Below are positions 17,835-26,908 of a stretch of 64,000 nucleotides of DNA, in pieces. The notes beneath the pieces are model-generated. The model searched no databases. It was given only the letters and a program-made list of their open reading frames with translations, and was not told the DNA's origin. Origin of the DNA: Phycisphaerales bacterium (GTDB lineage Bacteria > Planctomycetota > Phycisphaerae > Phycisphaerales > UBA1924); NCBI GenBank assembly GCA_020853975.1, contig JADYXW010000045.1, positions 62,001-126,000 of the forward strand, read 5' to 3'. The position numbers and the translations under genes were made by a program. How positions within the stretch are numbered: position 1 is the first letter of the stretch; each line of letters starts with the position of its first letter.

Positions 17835-19658
17835 GTGACGCCGATACACACGGAGAGCGAGCATGACGTCCCGCTGCTGATTGGGGTCGTGGGGCACCGC
17901 GACCTCCGGAACGCGCGCGAGCTGGAGGAACAGGTCACGACGTTCCTCGGGGGCGTTCAGCAGACGATGCCCCACACGCGGGTGATTCTGCTCTCGTCGA
18001 TGGCGGCGGGCGCGGACCTGCTGACGGCGCGCGTGGCCAGGGCGTTCGGGATGGCGGTGGTGCCCGTGCTCGCGGTGCCGCAGGAGATGTTCGAGCGGAC
18101 GTTCCTGCCAGAGTTTGTTAGCGAGCTGGCGGAGTTCCGCGCGATCCTCGCGGACTGCGAGGAACCGATCGTGCTCCCGCTCCCCGAGGGGAAGGCGTAC
18201 GAGGAGGTCATGGCCTCCAAGGCGCTGCTGGAGAGGCAGTACGCCGCGGCGGGCGCGTATGTCGTCAGGCTCAGCCACACCGTCATCGCGCTGTGGGACG
18301 GGGTGGAGACCAGCGATATCGCGGGCACGTCGGCGGCGATCCGCTATGCCGAGCGGGGTGTGCCCGCGGACCTGTGGGAAGAGCGGGACCCGCTGGACCT
18401 CGCGGACGGCGCCGCGGTCCGATGGCTGAAGGCGGAGCGAGTGGCACCGAAGGAAGGTCACGCGCGCGAGGGCTGCGACTGGATCTACCCCCTGAGCTAT
18501 CCTCGGGCTGGCGGCGGTGCTTCGGAGACCGCCGGGCCCGAGGCGGAACTGCAGAAGCTCGCGTCCAGGCTGCGGGAGCGCACGCTGAAGAGGTTGGACG
18601 AGTTCAACCGCGAGGCGCGGGAACTGACTGTGTCGGCACGCGTGTCCGATCGTGTCCGCCGAGCGCTCGCGGGGCACGTGCGGAGCTTGCTCCCCGAAGG
18701 CTCCGCGTTCTCGCCCAGCGCCGCGCAGCGGCGCGTTGCGGAGGTCCGGGCACGGGCGGATTACCTGTCGGGCGTTGCGAAGGGCGAGGGCGAGTGGTAC
18801 CTGCGGTGCGCGCTCGGGCTGGTGGTGGGGGCGGTCCTCGCGCTCGAGCTCTTCGCGCACGTGTGGCACGACCTCCTGTGGGTCCTGGGGCTGTACGCGG
18901 TCGCCCTGACCGTGGCGATGATGGTCCTCGAGAAGCGGGGGGAGTGCTTCATGAAGTTCGTGGACTATCGCGCGCTCGCCGAGGCGCTGCGGGTGCAGTT
19001 CTTCTGGAGCGCCGCGGGTCTGCAGGACTCTGTCTCCAGGCACTTCATGCGAACCCACCGTACCGAGGTGGAGTGGATCCGGCAGGCGGCGGCCGCCGTT
19101 GAAGTGGAGAACGCTCTGTCCTTCACCCCGCCGGCTCACGCGGGCACCGGCATGAACCACGCGCGCACGGTCTGGATTCAGGGGCAGCTCGGGTTTTTCA
19201 GGAGCCGAACGGCCCCGTTGGCGGCAAAGGGCCGGACATTCTCCGAAATGTCGAGCGGGCTCGCCACCATCGGCGCGTGTCTCGTGGCAGGAACAGTCAT
19301 CGTCGGCGGGCTCGTGGGCTGGGGAGCAGCGCACGGCGGGGTTCACCCCGCGGCGTACATCACCGTCACGCTCGCGCTCCTGCTGGTCGGCGCCGAAGTC
19401 GTGCGTGTTTATGGCGACTCCGGGGAGTACGCGACCAACGCAAGACGCTACGTTTGGATGACCTCCGTCTACGAGCAGGCCGAGCGAGTGCTCGCCGAGT
19501 GCGGCCCGGGGAGCACCACCCCCGACCCCGCCCGGGCCGCGGCGACCGTGCGTTCGCTCGGCAAAGCGGCCCTCGCCGAGAACTCGGAGTGGATCGTGCT
19601 GCACCGGCACCGCCCCGTTGAGTTGCCCCACTCGATCGTGAACCCCAATTACCACTAG
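17835..19658 (+). CDS. SLOG-like nucleotide-sensor domain fused to four-helix membrane region
   Basis: A 607-residue protein I cannot assign to a characterised enzyme. Residues ~15-170 look like a Rossmann-type SLOG/LOG domain: LLIGVVGHRDL, then LLSSMAAGADLLTARVA, VPVLAVPQEMF, VIALWDGVETSDIAGTSAAI. Homologous proteins carry the GHRD, GAD and AlWDG..GT motifs. A helical charged region follows. Two hairpins of membrane helices lie at ~322-342/346-366 and ~474-497/506-527. The arrangement resembles the SLOG plus 2TM (SLATT-like) effectors proposed for nucleotide-signalled defence, here doubled. The GTG at 17835 has a purine-rich ribosome binding site and a sigma-70 type promoter. No nucleotide cyclase or nuclease partner adjoins. 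Confidence 0.6.
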   Translation: MTPIHTESEHDVPLLIGVVGHRDLRNARELEEQVTTFLGGVQQTMPHTRVILLSSMAAGADLLTARVARAFGMAVVPVLAVPQEMFERTFLPEFVSELAEFRAILADCEEPIVLPLPEGKAYEEVMASKALLERQYAAAGAYVVRLSHTVIALWDGVETSDIAGTSAAIRYAERGVPADLWEERDPLDLADGAAVRWLKAERVAPKEGHAREGCDWIYPLSYPRAGGGASETAGPEAELQKLASRLRERTLKRLDEFNREARELTVSARVSDRVRRALAGHVRSLLPEGSAFSPSAAQRRVAEVRARADYLSGVAKGEGEWYLRCALGLVVGAVLALELFAHVWHDLLWVLGLYAVALTVAMMVLEKRGECFMKFVDYRALAEALRVQFFWSAAGLQDSVSRHFMRTHRTEVEWIRQAAAAVEVENALSFTPPAHAGTGMNHARTVWIQGQLGFFRSRTAPLAAKGRTFSEMSSGLATIGACLVAGTVIVGGLVGWGAAHGGVHPAAYITVTLALLLVGAEVVRVYGDSGEYATNARRYVWMTSVYEQAERVLAECGPGSTTPDPARAAATVRSLGKAALAENSEWIVLHRHRPVELPHSIVNPNYH

Positions 19659-19698
19659 CGGGCCGTGCGTTCGGCCTTGTGCTTGGGAACCGTCGGGA

Positions 19699-19704
19699 TA
19701 TGCT
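19699..19704 (+). promoter_or_regulatory. -10 like TATGCT upstream of repeat-protein gene
   Basis: TATGCT lies 30 bases before the start of the 26-residue-repeat gene, which also has GGAGG 7 bases before its ATG. A weak TTGTGC lies 16 bases upstream. Confidence 0.35.
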
Positions 19705-19734
19705 GGTTTCCGGGGGTTTCCCCGGAGGTGCCCG

Positions 19735-22700
19735 ATGGCTCGGCGTTGTTCCGCGGCAAGCGCGCTGCTCGTCCTGGTTTCGCTCGCGGCATGCCCGGCG
19801 GGCGCACAGATCATCACCCCGGCCTTCACCTACCAGGGCCAGATCCGCACCGACGGAGTTCCCGGGACCGGGAGCTACGACCTGAGATTCCGGCTGTTTG
19901 ATGCGATGACGGGCGGGGCGCAGATCGGCGCGACCCTGTGCGCCGACAACGTGACAGTCGCGGATGGTCTGTTCACCGTCGACCTGGACTTTGGCATCGC
20001 GTTCCCGGGGGAGAGGCGGTTCCTCGAGATCGAGGCCCGCTCCGACGCGGGCGCGGGGTGCGCCGACCAGACAGGCTATTCGCTGCTCACGCCCAGGCAG
20101 GAGCTGAAGGCGACCCCCTACGCGACGTTCGCCGCCTACTCCGGGTCGTCGGGCAGCAGCGGCACGGCGTTCAGCGCGCTCAACGCGCTCCAGCTCGGGG
20201 GACAGGCGCCCGAGTTCTACCAGAGCGCCTCAAACCTTGCCGCCGGAGTCCTTCCGGGGGCGAGGCTGACGGGCGAGTACTCGTCGGTCCTGCAGTTCTC
20301 CAACCCTGCCAACGTGTTTGCTGGTTCCGGCGCGGGATTGACGGCACTCAACGCGTCAAGCGTTTCGACCGGGACCCTCGACGCGGCGCGACTTCCCGTG
20401 CCTCTCGCCCTTTCGGGCGCGAGCGACACGGCGATCCTCTGGGCCGCCAACTCCAGCCCGCTGGGACGCGCGGTGTATGGCGGTTCGTCGGCGAGCACTG
20501 GTGGGGCACGGGGCGGAGAGTTCTACGCCGCCAGCACCAGCGGGATCGGCGTCTCGGGGTACGCCGGGGCTGCATCGGGGGTCACGTACGGCGTGTGGGG
20601 GGGCACCGCGAGCGGAACGGGAAAGGGCGTGTACGGCGAGGCAACTTCCGCTACCGGCCAGACCGCGGGTGTCGAGGGGCGCGTCACCAGCACCTCGGGC
20701 ACGGCGGTGGCCGCGACAGCCTCGGCCACGACCGGCGTGACCTATGGCCTCTACGCCACGAATCAGAGTTCGCAGGGGCGCGGGCTCCGCGGAGAGGCGC
20801 TCAGCGCGACGGGCGGAACCTACGGCGGCGAGTTCTATGTGGCCAGCACGTCGGGCATCGGGGTGTCCGGATACGCCGGCGCCGCGACAGGCAGCACCTT
20901 TGGGATCTGGGGTGGAACGCCCAGCACCTCGGGGCGGGGGGTCTATGGCGAGGCTACCGCCGCGACGGGCACCACGGCCGGGGTTGAGGGTCGGGCGGCC
21001 AGCACCTCGGGCGTCGGGGTCTGGGCCGCGTCTACCGCAACCTCTGGGCCCACGTGGGGCGTGTATGCCTCCAACCAGAGCACGCAGGGAAAGGCCGTGT
21101 ACGGCGGCGCATTCAGCGCGACGGGGCTCAACTACGGAGGAGAGTTCTTCACAGCGAGCACGGGCGGAACCGGCGTTTCCGGCTTTGCCGGCGCGACCTC
21201 CGGAACGACGTACGGCGTCTGGGGCGGCAGCAGCAGCCCCTCCGGCTTCGGTGGCCATTTCACCTCGCCTGGTGTGGGAGTGAGGGGCGCGAGCACGGGC
21301 AACGATGGCGTTGTCGCGACGACTTCCGCCGCGGGGCGTTCCGGGCTGTGGGCAACCAACACCGCGACCAGCGGAGTCTCCTACGGCGTCGCCGCCAGCA
21401 GCGCCAGCACCTCGGGCCGGGGGGTCTATGGCTCGGCCTCCGCGGCCACTGGCAGCACCTTCGGCGGGTACTTCGACACCGCCAGCCCCGCGGGCAATGG
21501 CGTCGCCGGCTTTGCGAATGCGACCAGCGGTACGACGTACGGCGTGTTCGGGCAGGCGATGAGCCCGGACGGCGCGGGGGTCTTCGGCGGCTCCGAAGCC
21601 GGCTCGGGATTCGCCAGCGGTGTGTACGGGCGCGCAGCCGGGCCCACCGGCCGGGGCGTGCATGGGCTGGGCGCGGCGTTCACGGGCGCGAATCACGGCG
21701 GTTACTTCGAGTCGCGCAGCACATCGGGCACGGGCGTTGAAGCGGTCGCTTCCGCCGCGAGCGGGGACACGGTCGGACTTCGTGCCAGCTCGGCAAGCCC
21801 GACGGGCAGCGCGATCTTCGCTCATGCCACGAGCGGCACCGGCCTGGCCTATGGCGTGTACTCGCAGGCTGATAGCACGGGTGGGGTGGGGGTGCTCGGA
21901 TTGGCCGCCGGCCCCACGGGCCAGTCGTGGGGCGTCTACGGCCTGAACCAGAGCACATCGGGCCGCGGGGTCTACGGCGGGGCGTGGGCCACGACCGGGT
22001 TCACGTACGGCGGCGAGTTCTACGCCGCGAGCAACCGGGGCATCGGCGTCTCCGGGTACGTCAGCCCCACCTCAAATGGCCAGACCATCGGTGTGTATGG
22101 CGAGAGCACAAGCAGCTCGACGGGGTATGGGGTCTACGGCAAGGCGAGCTCCGCCGTGGACTTCAACTACGGGGTGCTCGGCGATGTCACGGCGCCCAAC
22201 AGCTGGGCGGTGTACGCGAACGGCAGGTTCGCCGCGAGCGGCACCAAGAGCTTCCGCATCGACCACCCGCAGGACCCTGAGAACAAATATCTCCTGCACT
22301 ACTGCGCCGAGGGGCCGGAGCCCCAGAACGTGTACAACGGCGTGGCGGTGCTCGACGAGCGCGGTGAAGCCACGATCACTCTCCCTCGGTACTTTCCGCT
22401 GATCAATGCGTCTCCCCGGTATTCGCTGACGCCCTTGGGCGCCCCGATGCCGATGCTGCACATCGCGGAGGAGGTGAGCGAGGAGGCGCTCGAGGCCGGC
22501 CAGGGCGCGGGGTCAGGCGACGAGCCGCCGGGGTGCACGTTCCGGATCGGGGGCGGCGCGCCCGGGGCCCGCGTGAGCTGGGAGATCAAGGCCAGACGCA
22601 ACGACCGCTTCGTGCGCGAGCACGGGGCCCCGGTGGAGCTCGCCAAGCCCGCGGCGGAGGAGGGGACCTACCAGCAGCCCGGGCTGTACGACAAGGGGCC

Positions 22701-22770
22701 CGAGCGGGGCCTGCTCCAGCTGCCCGGGCGTGAGGCGGGGGGTCCGGGCGTGCCGAGCGGCTCGCGTTGA
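19735..22770 (+). CDS. Secreted protein with >20 tandem 26-residue repeats
   Basis: A 1011-residue exported protein. The signal peptide ends near AGAQ (residue ~24). A ~110-residue beta-domain follows (PAFTYQGQIRTDG to TPRQELKATPYA). Residues ~241-819 are tandem repeats of 26 residues with core xSGxGVxGxAxxxTGxTYGVxG. The C-terminal ~190 residues form a separate domain (FAASGTKSFRIDHP, LPRYFPLINASPRYSLTPLG, GARVSWEIKARR) found at the end of many surface and fibre-like proteins. The Gly/Ser/Thr-rich periodic core suggests a beta-helical or fibrous surface protein. No anchor or sorting signal was recognised. No enzymatic motif was seen. Confidence 0.8.
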   Translation: MARRCSAASALLVLVSLAACPAGAQIITPAFTYQGQIRTDGVPGTGSYDLRFRLFDAMTGGAQIGATLCADNVTVADGLFTVDLDFGIAFPGERRFLEIEARSDAGAGCADQTGYSLLTPRQELKATPYATFAAYSGSSGSSGTAFSALNALQLGGQAPEFYQSASNLAAGVLPGARLTGEYSSVLQFSNPANVFAGSGAGLTALNASSVSTGTLDAARLPVPLALSGASDTAILWAANSSPLGRAVYGGSSASTGGARGGEFYAASTSGIGVSGYAGAASGVTYGVWGGTASGTGKGVYGEATSATGQTAGVEGRVTSTSGTAVAATASATTGVTYGLYATNQSSQGRGLRGEALSATGGTYGGEFYVASTSGIGVSGYAGAATGSTFGIWGGTPSTSGRGVYGEATAATGTTAGVEGRAASTSGVGVWAASTATSGPTWGVYASNQSTQGKAVYGGAFSATGLNYGGEFFTASTGGTGVSGFAGATSGTTYGVWGGSSSPSGFGGHFTSPGVGVRGASTGNDGVVATTSAAGRSGLWATNTATSGVSYGVAASSASTSGRGVYGSASAATGSTFGGYFDTASPAGNGVAGFANATSGTTYGVFGQAMSPDGAGVFGGSEAGSGFASGVYGRAAGPTGRGVHGLGAAFTGANHGGYFESRSTSGTGVEAVASAASGDTVGLRASSASPTGSAIFAHATSGTGLAYGVYSQADSTGGVGVLGLAAGPTGQSWGVYGLNQSTSGRGVYGGAWATTGFTYGGEFYAASNRGIGVSGYVSPTSNGQTIGVYGESTSSSTGYGVYGKASSAVDFNYGVLGDVTAPNSWAVYANGRFAASGTKSFRIDHPQDPENKYLLHYCAEGPEPQNVYNGVAVLDERGEATITLPRYFPLINASPRYSLTPLGAPMPMLHIAEEVSEEALEAGQGAGSGDEPPGCTFRIGGGAPGARVSWEIKARRNDRFVREHGAPVELAKPAAEEGTYQQPGLYDKGPERGLLQLPGREAGGPGVPSGSR
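20455..22191 (+). repeat. 78-bp coding tandem repeat with 312-bp higher-order period
   Basis: The repeats translate into 26-residue units. Ten units run contiguously from 20455 to 21234, then an irregular segment, then about eleven more. Units at 20533-20844 and 20845-21156 form two four-unit blocks (104 residues, 312 bases) in which each unit matches its counterpart better than its neighbours, so whole blocks were duplicated. Confidence 0.85.
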
Positions 22771-22803
22771 ACAGGCAGCGGGCGGGGGCCGGGCTGCCCC
22801 GGG

Positions 22804-22809
22804 TACACT
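22804..22809 (+). promoter_or_regulatory. -10 like TACACT, 6 bases before esterase start
   Basis: TACACT, GGCGGT, ATG; no Shine-Dalgarno sequence. Candidate leaderless promoter. Confidence 0.5.
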
Positions 22810-22815
22810 GGCGGT

Positions 22816-25800
22816 ATGCGCAGTCCCCTGCTCGCTCTGATCGTGGCGGCGACGCCCGCCCTGGCCGACGTCCGACTCCCCGCAGTGATCTCCTCGGGGA
22901 TGGTGCTCCAGCAGTCCTCCAAGGTCCCGCTCTGGGGCTGGGCAACGCCAGGGGAGGAAGTGCGAGTGATGGCGCCGTGGCTCGGGGCGCCCGTGGCGGC
23001 CTCCGCGGACAAGAGCGGTCGCTGGTCGGTCACGCTCGACACCCCCGCCGCGAAGGACTCTCCGGCGGCGGTCACCATCACGATTGAGGGAAAGAACACA
23101 CTCTCCTTGAACGACGTGCTGCTGGGGGAGGTGTGGCTTGCTTCCGGCCAGAGCAACATGGAGTGGCCCTTGTCCGCGTCCGATGGTGCGTCCGAGGCGA
23201 TCGCCGGCGCCAACCACCCGCAGATCCGGCTGTTCAACGTGCGGAACGAGGTCGCCGCCAGGCCCAAGAGCGACTGCACCAGCGAGGCGGGCTGGACACC
23301 GTGCACCTCACAATCGGTCGCGGGGTTCTCCGCAGTCGCGTACTACTTCGCGAGAGACCTGCACGCGGCGCTGGGGGTGCCGGTGGGTGTGATCGAGGCG
23401 GACTGGGGGGGCACCCCGGTGCAGGCGTGGACAAGCGCCGCGGGGCTCGCCAAGTTCCCGGAGTTCGCGGACGCGCTCGCCTACATGGACGCGCTGGACC
23501 CGGACCCGAATGTGCGTGCCGCAAAGGCCGCGGCGTTCGCCGGGGAGTGGTGGGACAACCTCGACACCCGCCGCGACGGCGCGGGCAAGGGATGGATGAG
23601 GCCAGACTTCGACGATTCCTCGTGGAAGGTGATGACGCTCCCCGCGACGCTTGGGCCCGATGGCCTGGACAAGTTCGACGGCGTGGTCTACTTCCGCCGC
23701 ACCGTCACGCTGGCCGGCACGCCCGGCGCGGGCACGATCGAGCTCGGTCCGATCGACGATCGTGACGACGTGTGGGTCAACGGCACGCGCGTGGGGGGTC
23801 TGCGCGACGACGGGCAGTGGAGCAGGCCCAGGTCCTACGAGGTGCCCGCGGGCGTGCTCAAGGAGGGCCCGAACACCATCGCGGTGCGCATGGTCGACAC
23901 CTCGGGTCCGGGCGGGATCAACGGGAAGCCGGAGCAGATGGTGCTGCGAAGCGCAGGGCACTCGGTCTCGCTCGCGGGGGAGTGGAAGCACCGCAGGGGG
24001 TCCGCGATGTCGGCCCTGCCCGCGATCGGTCAGGCGATGAACGTCGGGCCCGGCAGCCCGTCGGCGCTCTACAACGCGATGATCCGCCCTGTGATGCCCT
24101 TCGGTATCCGGGGCGCCATCTGGTACCAGGGCGAGTCAAACCGCGGGCAGAACTACGCCGAGTACTTTCCCGCGATGATCCGACAGTGGCGTGAGGAGTG
24201 GGGCCGGGGCGAGTTCCCCTTCCTGTTCGTGCAGATCGCGCCGTTTGCCTACGGCAACGACCGGGGTGAAACGGCCCTTCTGCGCGAGGCGCAGGCCGCC
24301 ACCTGGCGGACGGTTCCCACCACGGGCATGGCCGTCACCATGGACATCGGCGACCCCAAGGACATCCACCCGCGCAACAAGAAGGATGTGGGCGAAAGGC
24401 TCGCGCGGTTTGCCAAGGCCGGGACCTACAGGGTCGAGGGCGTGGTGGCCTCCGGCCCCGTGTATTCAGGGCTGCGCACGCGCGACTCAGACCTCTTCGT
24501 GACCTTCGACCTCCGCGGGGCCAAGACGCTGCGCCCGGCCGGAGACCTTTCGGGCTGGGCCGTCGCCGGGGCGGACATGAAGTTCTACGACGCGGTCGCG
24601 ACGATCACCGCGCCCGACACCGTGCGGGTCACGTGCCCGAGCGTCGCGGCGCCCGTCGCGGTGCGCTACGGCTGGTGCAACGCCTGCGAGCCGAATCTCG
24701 CCGGTGACGCTGGCCTGCCCGCTGTCCCCTTCCGTTCCGACGCCTGGGACAAGCCCGCGGGTGGCTGGCCCACCCCAGAGGACGGGGGCAAGACGGGGCA
24801 CCTCACGAGCGAGGCCGGGTTTGCGCCGCTGTTCGACGGCAGGAGCCTGAGTGGCTGGGTCAACGTCAATACCGCCCCCTCGACCTTCCGCGCAGAAGCC
24901 GGCATGATCCGCTGCTCGGGCGAGCCCACGGGCGTGATCCGCACCGCGAAGCAGTACCAGAACTTCGTCCTGGAGCTGGAGTGGAGGCACCTCTCCGAGC
25001 AGGGCAACGCCGGGCTCTTTGTGTGGTCCGACGGCCTGTGCGCCAAGGGCGTGCCCTTCACACGCAGCGTGGAGGTGCAGGTGATGGTCGGCTCCGAAGC
25101 GGACTGGTACACCTCGGATGGCGACGTGTTCCCCATCCACGGCGCGAGCATGACGCCCCTCAACCCCAGGCCCAAGGGCGGGCAGCGGTCCTATCCCACA
25201 GAGAAGCGCATGAAGCCCAGCCCGGAGTGGAACCACTACCGCGTGACCTGCGTGGACGGCGAGATCTCGCTCGCGGTCAACGGCAAGGTGGTGACGCAGG
25301 GCAAGGACGTCTCGCTCCGCAAGGGCTACATCTGCCTGGAGTCCGAGGGCACGCCGATCGACTTCCGCAACATCATTATCAAGGAGCTCCCCGGGAAGGA
25401 CATTCCCCCGGAGCAGGTCGCGAACGCCGACGAGGGCTTCGTGCCACTCTTCACCGGCGTGGACTTCGCGGGCTGGAAGTTTGAAAAAGCCCACGAGGGG
25501 CACTTCGTCGCGGGAGGCAACGTCATCCGCCTGGATGGCCAGGGCCCAGAGCTCTGGACGGCGAACGCGTACAAGGACTTTGTGCTCGTCGCCGACTGGC
25601 GCTGGACGCGAAAGCCAACGCCCAGCCAGAGGCCCATTATCCTGCCCAGCGGCGAGGAGAAGAAGGACGCTGATGGCAAGTCCCTGACCGAGGAGATTCA
25701 GGACGCCGGCGATTCGGGCCTCTACCTGCGAGGGTCCTCCAAGTCGCAGGTCAACGCCTGGTGCTGGGGCATCGGCTCGGGCGAGGTCTATGGCTATCGC

Positions 25801-26049
25801 ACCGACGCCTCCATGGCTCCCGAGGTGCGAGCGGGCGTCACGCCCAAGGTGGTCGCGGACGCGCCGATCGGTCAGTGGAACCGCTTCGTCATCACCATGC
25901 GGGGCGATCGCCTGACCGTCGTGCTCAACGGCAAGACAGTGATCGAGAACGCGCAGTTGCCCGGCGTCGCCTCCGAGGGGCCCATCGCCCTGCAGCAGCA
26001 CGGCGACCCGATCGAGTTCACGAACCTGTACATCAAGGAACTGAAGTAG
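22816..26049 (+). CDS. Secreted sialate O-acetylesterase fused to two DUF1080 domains
   Basis: A 1077-residue exported multidomain carbohydrate enzyme. After a short signal peptide come the SASA esterase parts: LASGQSNMEWP (catalytic Ser ~112), an inserted galactose-binding-like jelly roll (WMRPDFDDSSWK to VWVNGTRVGG, ~258-325), GAIWYQGESN (~435) and the acid/His segment DIGDPKDIHPRNKKDVG (~510). Two DUF1080 (3-keto-glycoside hydrolase-type, concanavalin-like) domains follow, starting at FAPLFDGRSLSGW (~671) and FVPLFTGVDFAGW (~875). The combination would deacetylate and cleave modified polysaccharides outside the cytoplasm. The substrate is inferred from family only. Confidence 0.88.
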   Translation: MRSPLLALIVAATPALADVRLPAVISSGMVLQQSSKVPLWGWATPGEEVRVMAPWLGAPVAASADKSGRWSVTLDTPAAKDSPAAVTITIEGKNTLSLNDVLLGEVWLASGQSNMEWPLSASDGASEAIAGANHPQIRLFNVRNEVAARPKSDCTSEAGWTPCTSQSVAGFSAVAYYFARDLHAALGVPVGVIEADWGGTPVQAWTSAAGLAKFPEFADALAYMDALDPDPNVRAAKAAAFAGEWWDNLDTRRDGAGKGWMRPDFDDSSWKVMTLPATLGPDGLDKFDGVVYFRRTVTLAGTPGAGTIELGPIDDRDDVWVNGTRVGGLRDDGQWSRPRSYEVPAGVLKEGPNTIAVRMVDTSGPGGINGKPEQMVLRSAGHSVSLAGEWKHRRGSAMSALPAIGQAMNVGPGSPSALYNAMIRPVMPFGIRGAIWYQGESNRGQNYAEYFPAMIRQWREEWGRGEFPFLFVQIAPFAYGNDRGETALLREAQAATWRTVPTTGMAVTMDIGDPKDIHPRNKKDVGERLARFAKAGTYRVEGVVASGPVYSGLRTRDSDLFVTFDLRGAKTLRPAGDLSGWAVAGADMKFYDAVATITAPDTVRVTCPSVAAPVAVRYGWCNACEPNLAGDAGLPAVPFRSDAWDKPAGGWPTPEDGGKTGHLTSEAGFAPLFDGRSLSGWVNVNTAPSTFRAEAGMIRCSGEPTGVIRTAKQYQNFVLELEWRHLSEQGNAGLFVWSDGLCAKGVPFTRSVEVQVMVGSEADWYTSDGDVFPIHGASMTPLNPRPKGGQRSYPTEKRMKPSPEWNHYRVTCVDGEISLAVNGKVVTQGKDVSLRKGYICLESEGTPIDFRNIIIKELPGKDIPPEQVANADEGFVPLFTGVDFAGWKFEKAHEGHFVAGGNVIRLDGQGPELWTANAYKDFVLVADWRWTRKPTPSQRPIILPSGEEKKDADGKSLTEEIQDAGDSGLYLRGSSKSQVNAWCWGIGSGEVYGYRTDASMAPEVRAGVTPKVVADAPIGQWNRFVITMRGDRLTVVLNGKTVIENAQLPGVASEGPIALQQHGDPIEFTNLYIKELK

Positions 26050-26055
26050 CGGGGG

Positions 26056-26805
26056 CTACTTCTTGCCGGGGGCCTCGGGCGCGTCCTTGGATGGCGTCTC
26101 CTTCGCGGGAGAAGCGTCCTTGGCGGCGTTCTTGGCCTTCATGATCTCCGCCGCGACAACCTTGTCGAGTTCCTTCCGCTCGTCCGCGCCGCCCACGGTG
26201 TTGATCCACACCACCTTGCCCTCGCCGCTGACGACGAACGCGGTGGGGATGTACTGTTGCTTGGCGGGCTCCATCCAGGCCTTGCTCATAGAGCGGGAGG
26301 GGTCGAACGCCACGCGGTAGTCCATCTTGGCGCCCTGCTTCTTCACGAAGTCGCGGAGGTTGTCGAGGCGCTTGTCGGGCTGACCCTGGGCCGCGGCCCG
26401 CTCGCTGGAGGCCATGCCGACGATCACCAGCTCGTTCTTGTGCTTGCGCTGAAGCTGCGTGAGGTGCGGGATGCTCTCGCGGCAGGGCGGGCACCAGGTC
26501 GCCCAGAACTCCACGATGTAGACCTTGCCGGACTCAAAGCCGGTCACGGCATCCCCCTTCACCCAGGTCTCGGCGGAGATGGCCGGCGCGGCGTCGCCGA
26601 CCTTGAGCTCGCCCGACTTCGCCGCGGGCTTGTCCGCCTTGGGCTTCTCTTTGGGCGAGGTGCTGGGGGCCTTGGCGGGCTTGTCCTTGGGCGGCTCGGG
26701 CTGCGTGACCTTGAGCTGCGCGAAGCCGGCGGAGGCCGACAGGCCCAAGGCGCAAAGCGCGGGAAGGACGAGCCGGATCAGCGGGCGATTGACGGGGCTG
26801 GTCAT
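26056..26805 (-). CDS. TlpA-family thiol-disulfide oxidoreductase
   Basis: A 249-residue exported thioredoxin-fold protein. The signal peptide ends in SAGFAQ (~30). A Lys/Pro/Ala-rich linker precedes the domain, which carries an intact active site FWATWCPPCRES (~103-114) and the cis-proline segment YIPTAFVV. TlpA/ResA relatives reduce disulfides in the periplasm, for example in cytochrome c maturation. A Lys/Ala/Pro-rich tail (PAKETPSKDAPEAPGKK) follows. The start at 26805 has TTGGAG upstream and TACACT at 26848-26853 as possible -10. In contrast, the TlpA-like protein at 7803 lacks the first cysteine. Confidence 0.9.
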   Translation of the reverse strand: MTSPVNRPLIRLVLPALCALGLSASAGFAQLKVTQPEPPKDKPAKAPSTSPKEKPKADKPAAKSGELKVGDAAPAISAETWVKGDAVTGFESGKVYIVEFWATWCPPCRESIPHLTQLQRKHKNELVIVGMASSERAAAQGQPDKRLDNLRDFVKKQGAKMDYRVAFDPSRSMSKAWMEPAKQQYIPTAFVVSGEGKVVWINTVGGADERKELDKVVAAEIMKAKNAAKDASPAKETPSKDAPEAPGKK

Positions 26806-26847
26806 TGGGGCTCCAACGGTTGGTGGTGTGGGGAGGTGGCGACCTTG

Positions 26848-26853
26848 AGTGTA
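26848..26853 (-). promoter_or_regulatory. -10 like TACACT of TlpA gene
   Basis: TACACT on the minus strand, 42 bases before the ATG at 26805, which has its own ribosome binding site. Divergent from the TATGCT of aroB. Confidence 0.35.
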
Positions 26854-26894
26854 CGGGTTTGGACGCCCGCGGGGTCGCACGGTTCCGAATGCGA

Positions 26895-26900
26895 TATGCT
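26895..26900 (+). promoter_or_regulatory. -10 like TATGCT, 8 bases before aroB start
   Basis: TATGCT, then 8 bases, then ATG; the leader would be at most a few bases long. Confidence 0.4.
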
Positions 26901-26908
26901 GGGCCGAG

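Noticed and set aside
20356-21825. A 489-codon minus-strand frame in the repeat region
   Set aside because: Produced by the periodic GC-rich repeat; the plus-strand reading has a signal peptide, ordered repeats and a conserved C-terminal domain.
20455-22191. Tandem repeat as a possible CRISPR array
   Set aside because: The 78-bp period is without spacers, stays in frame, and encodes a consistent 26-residue unit.
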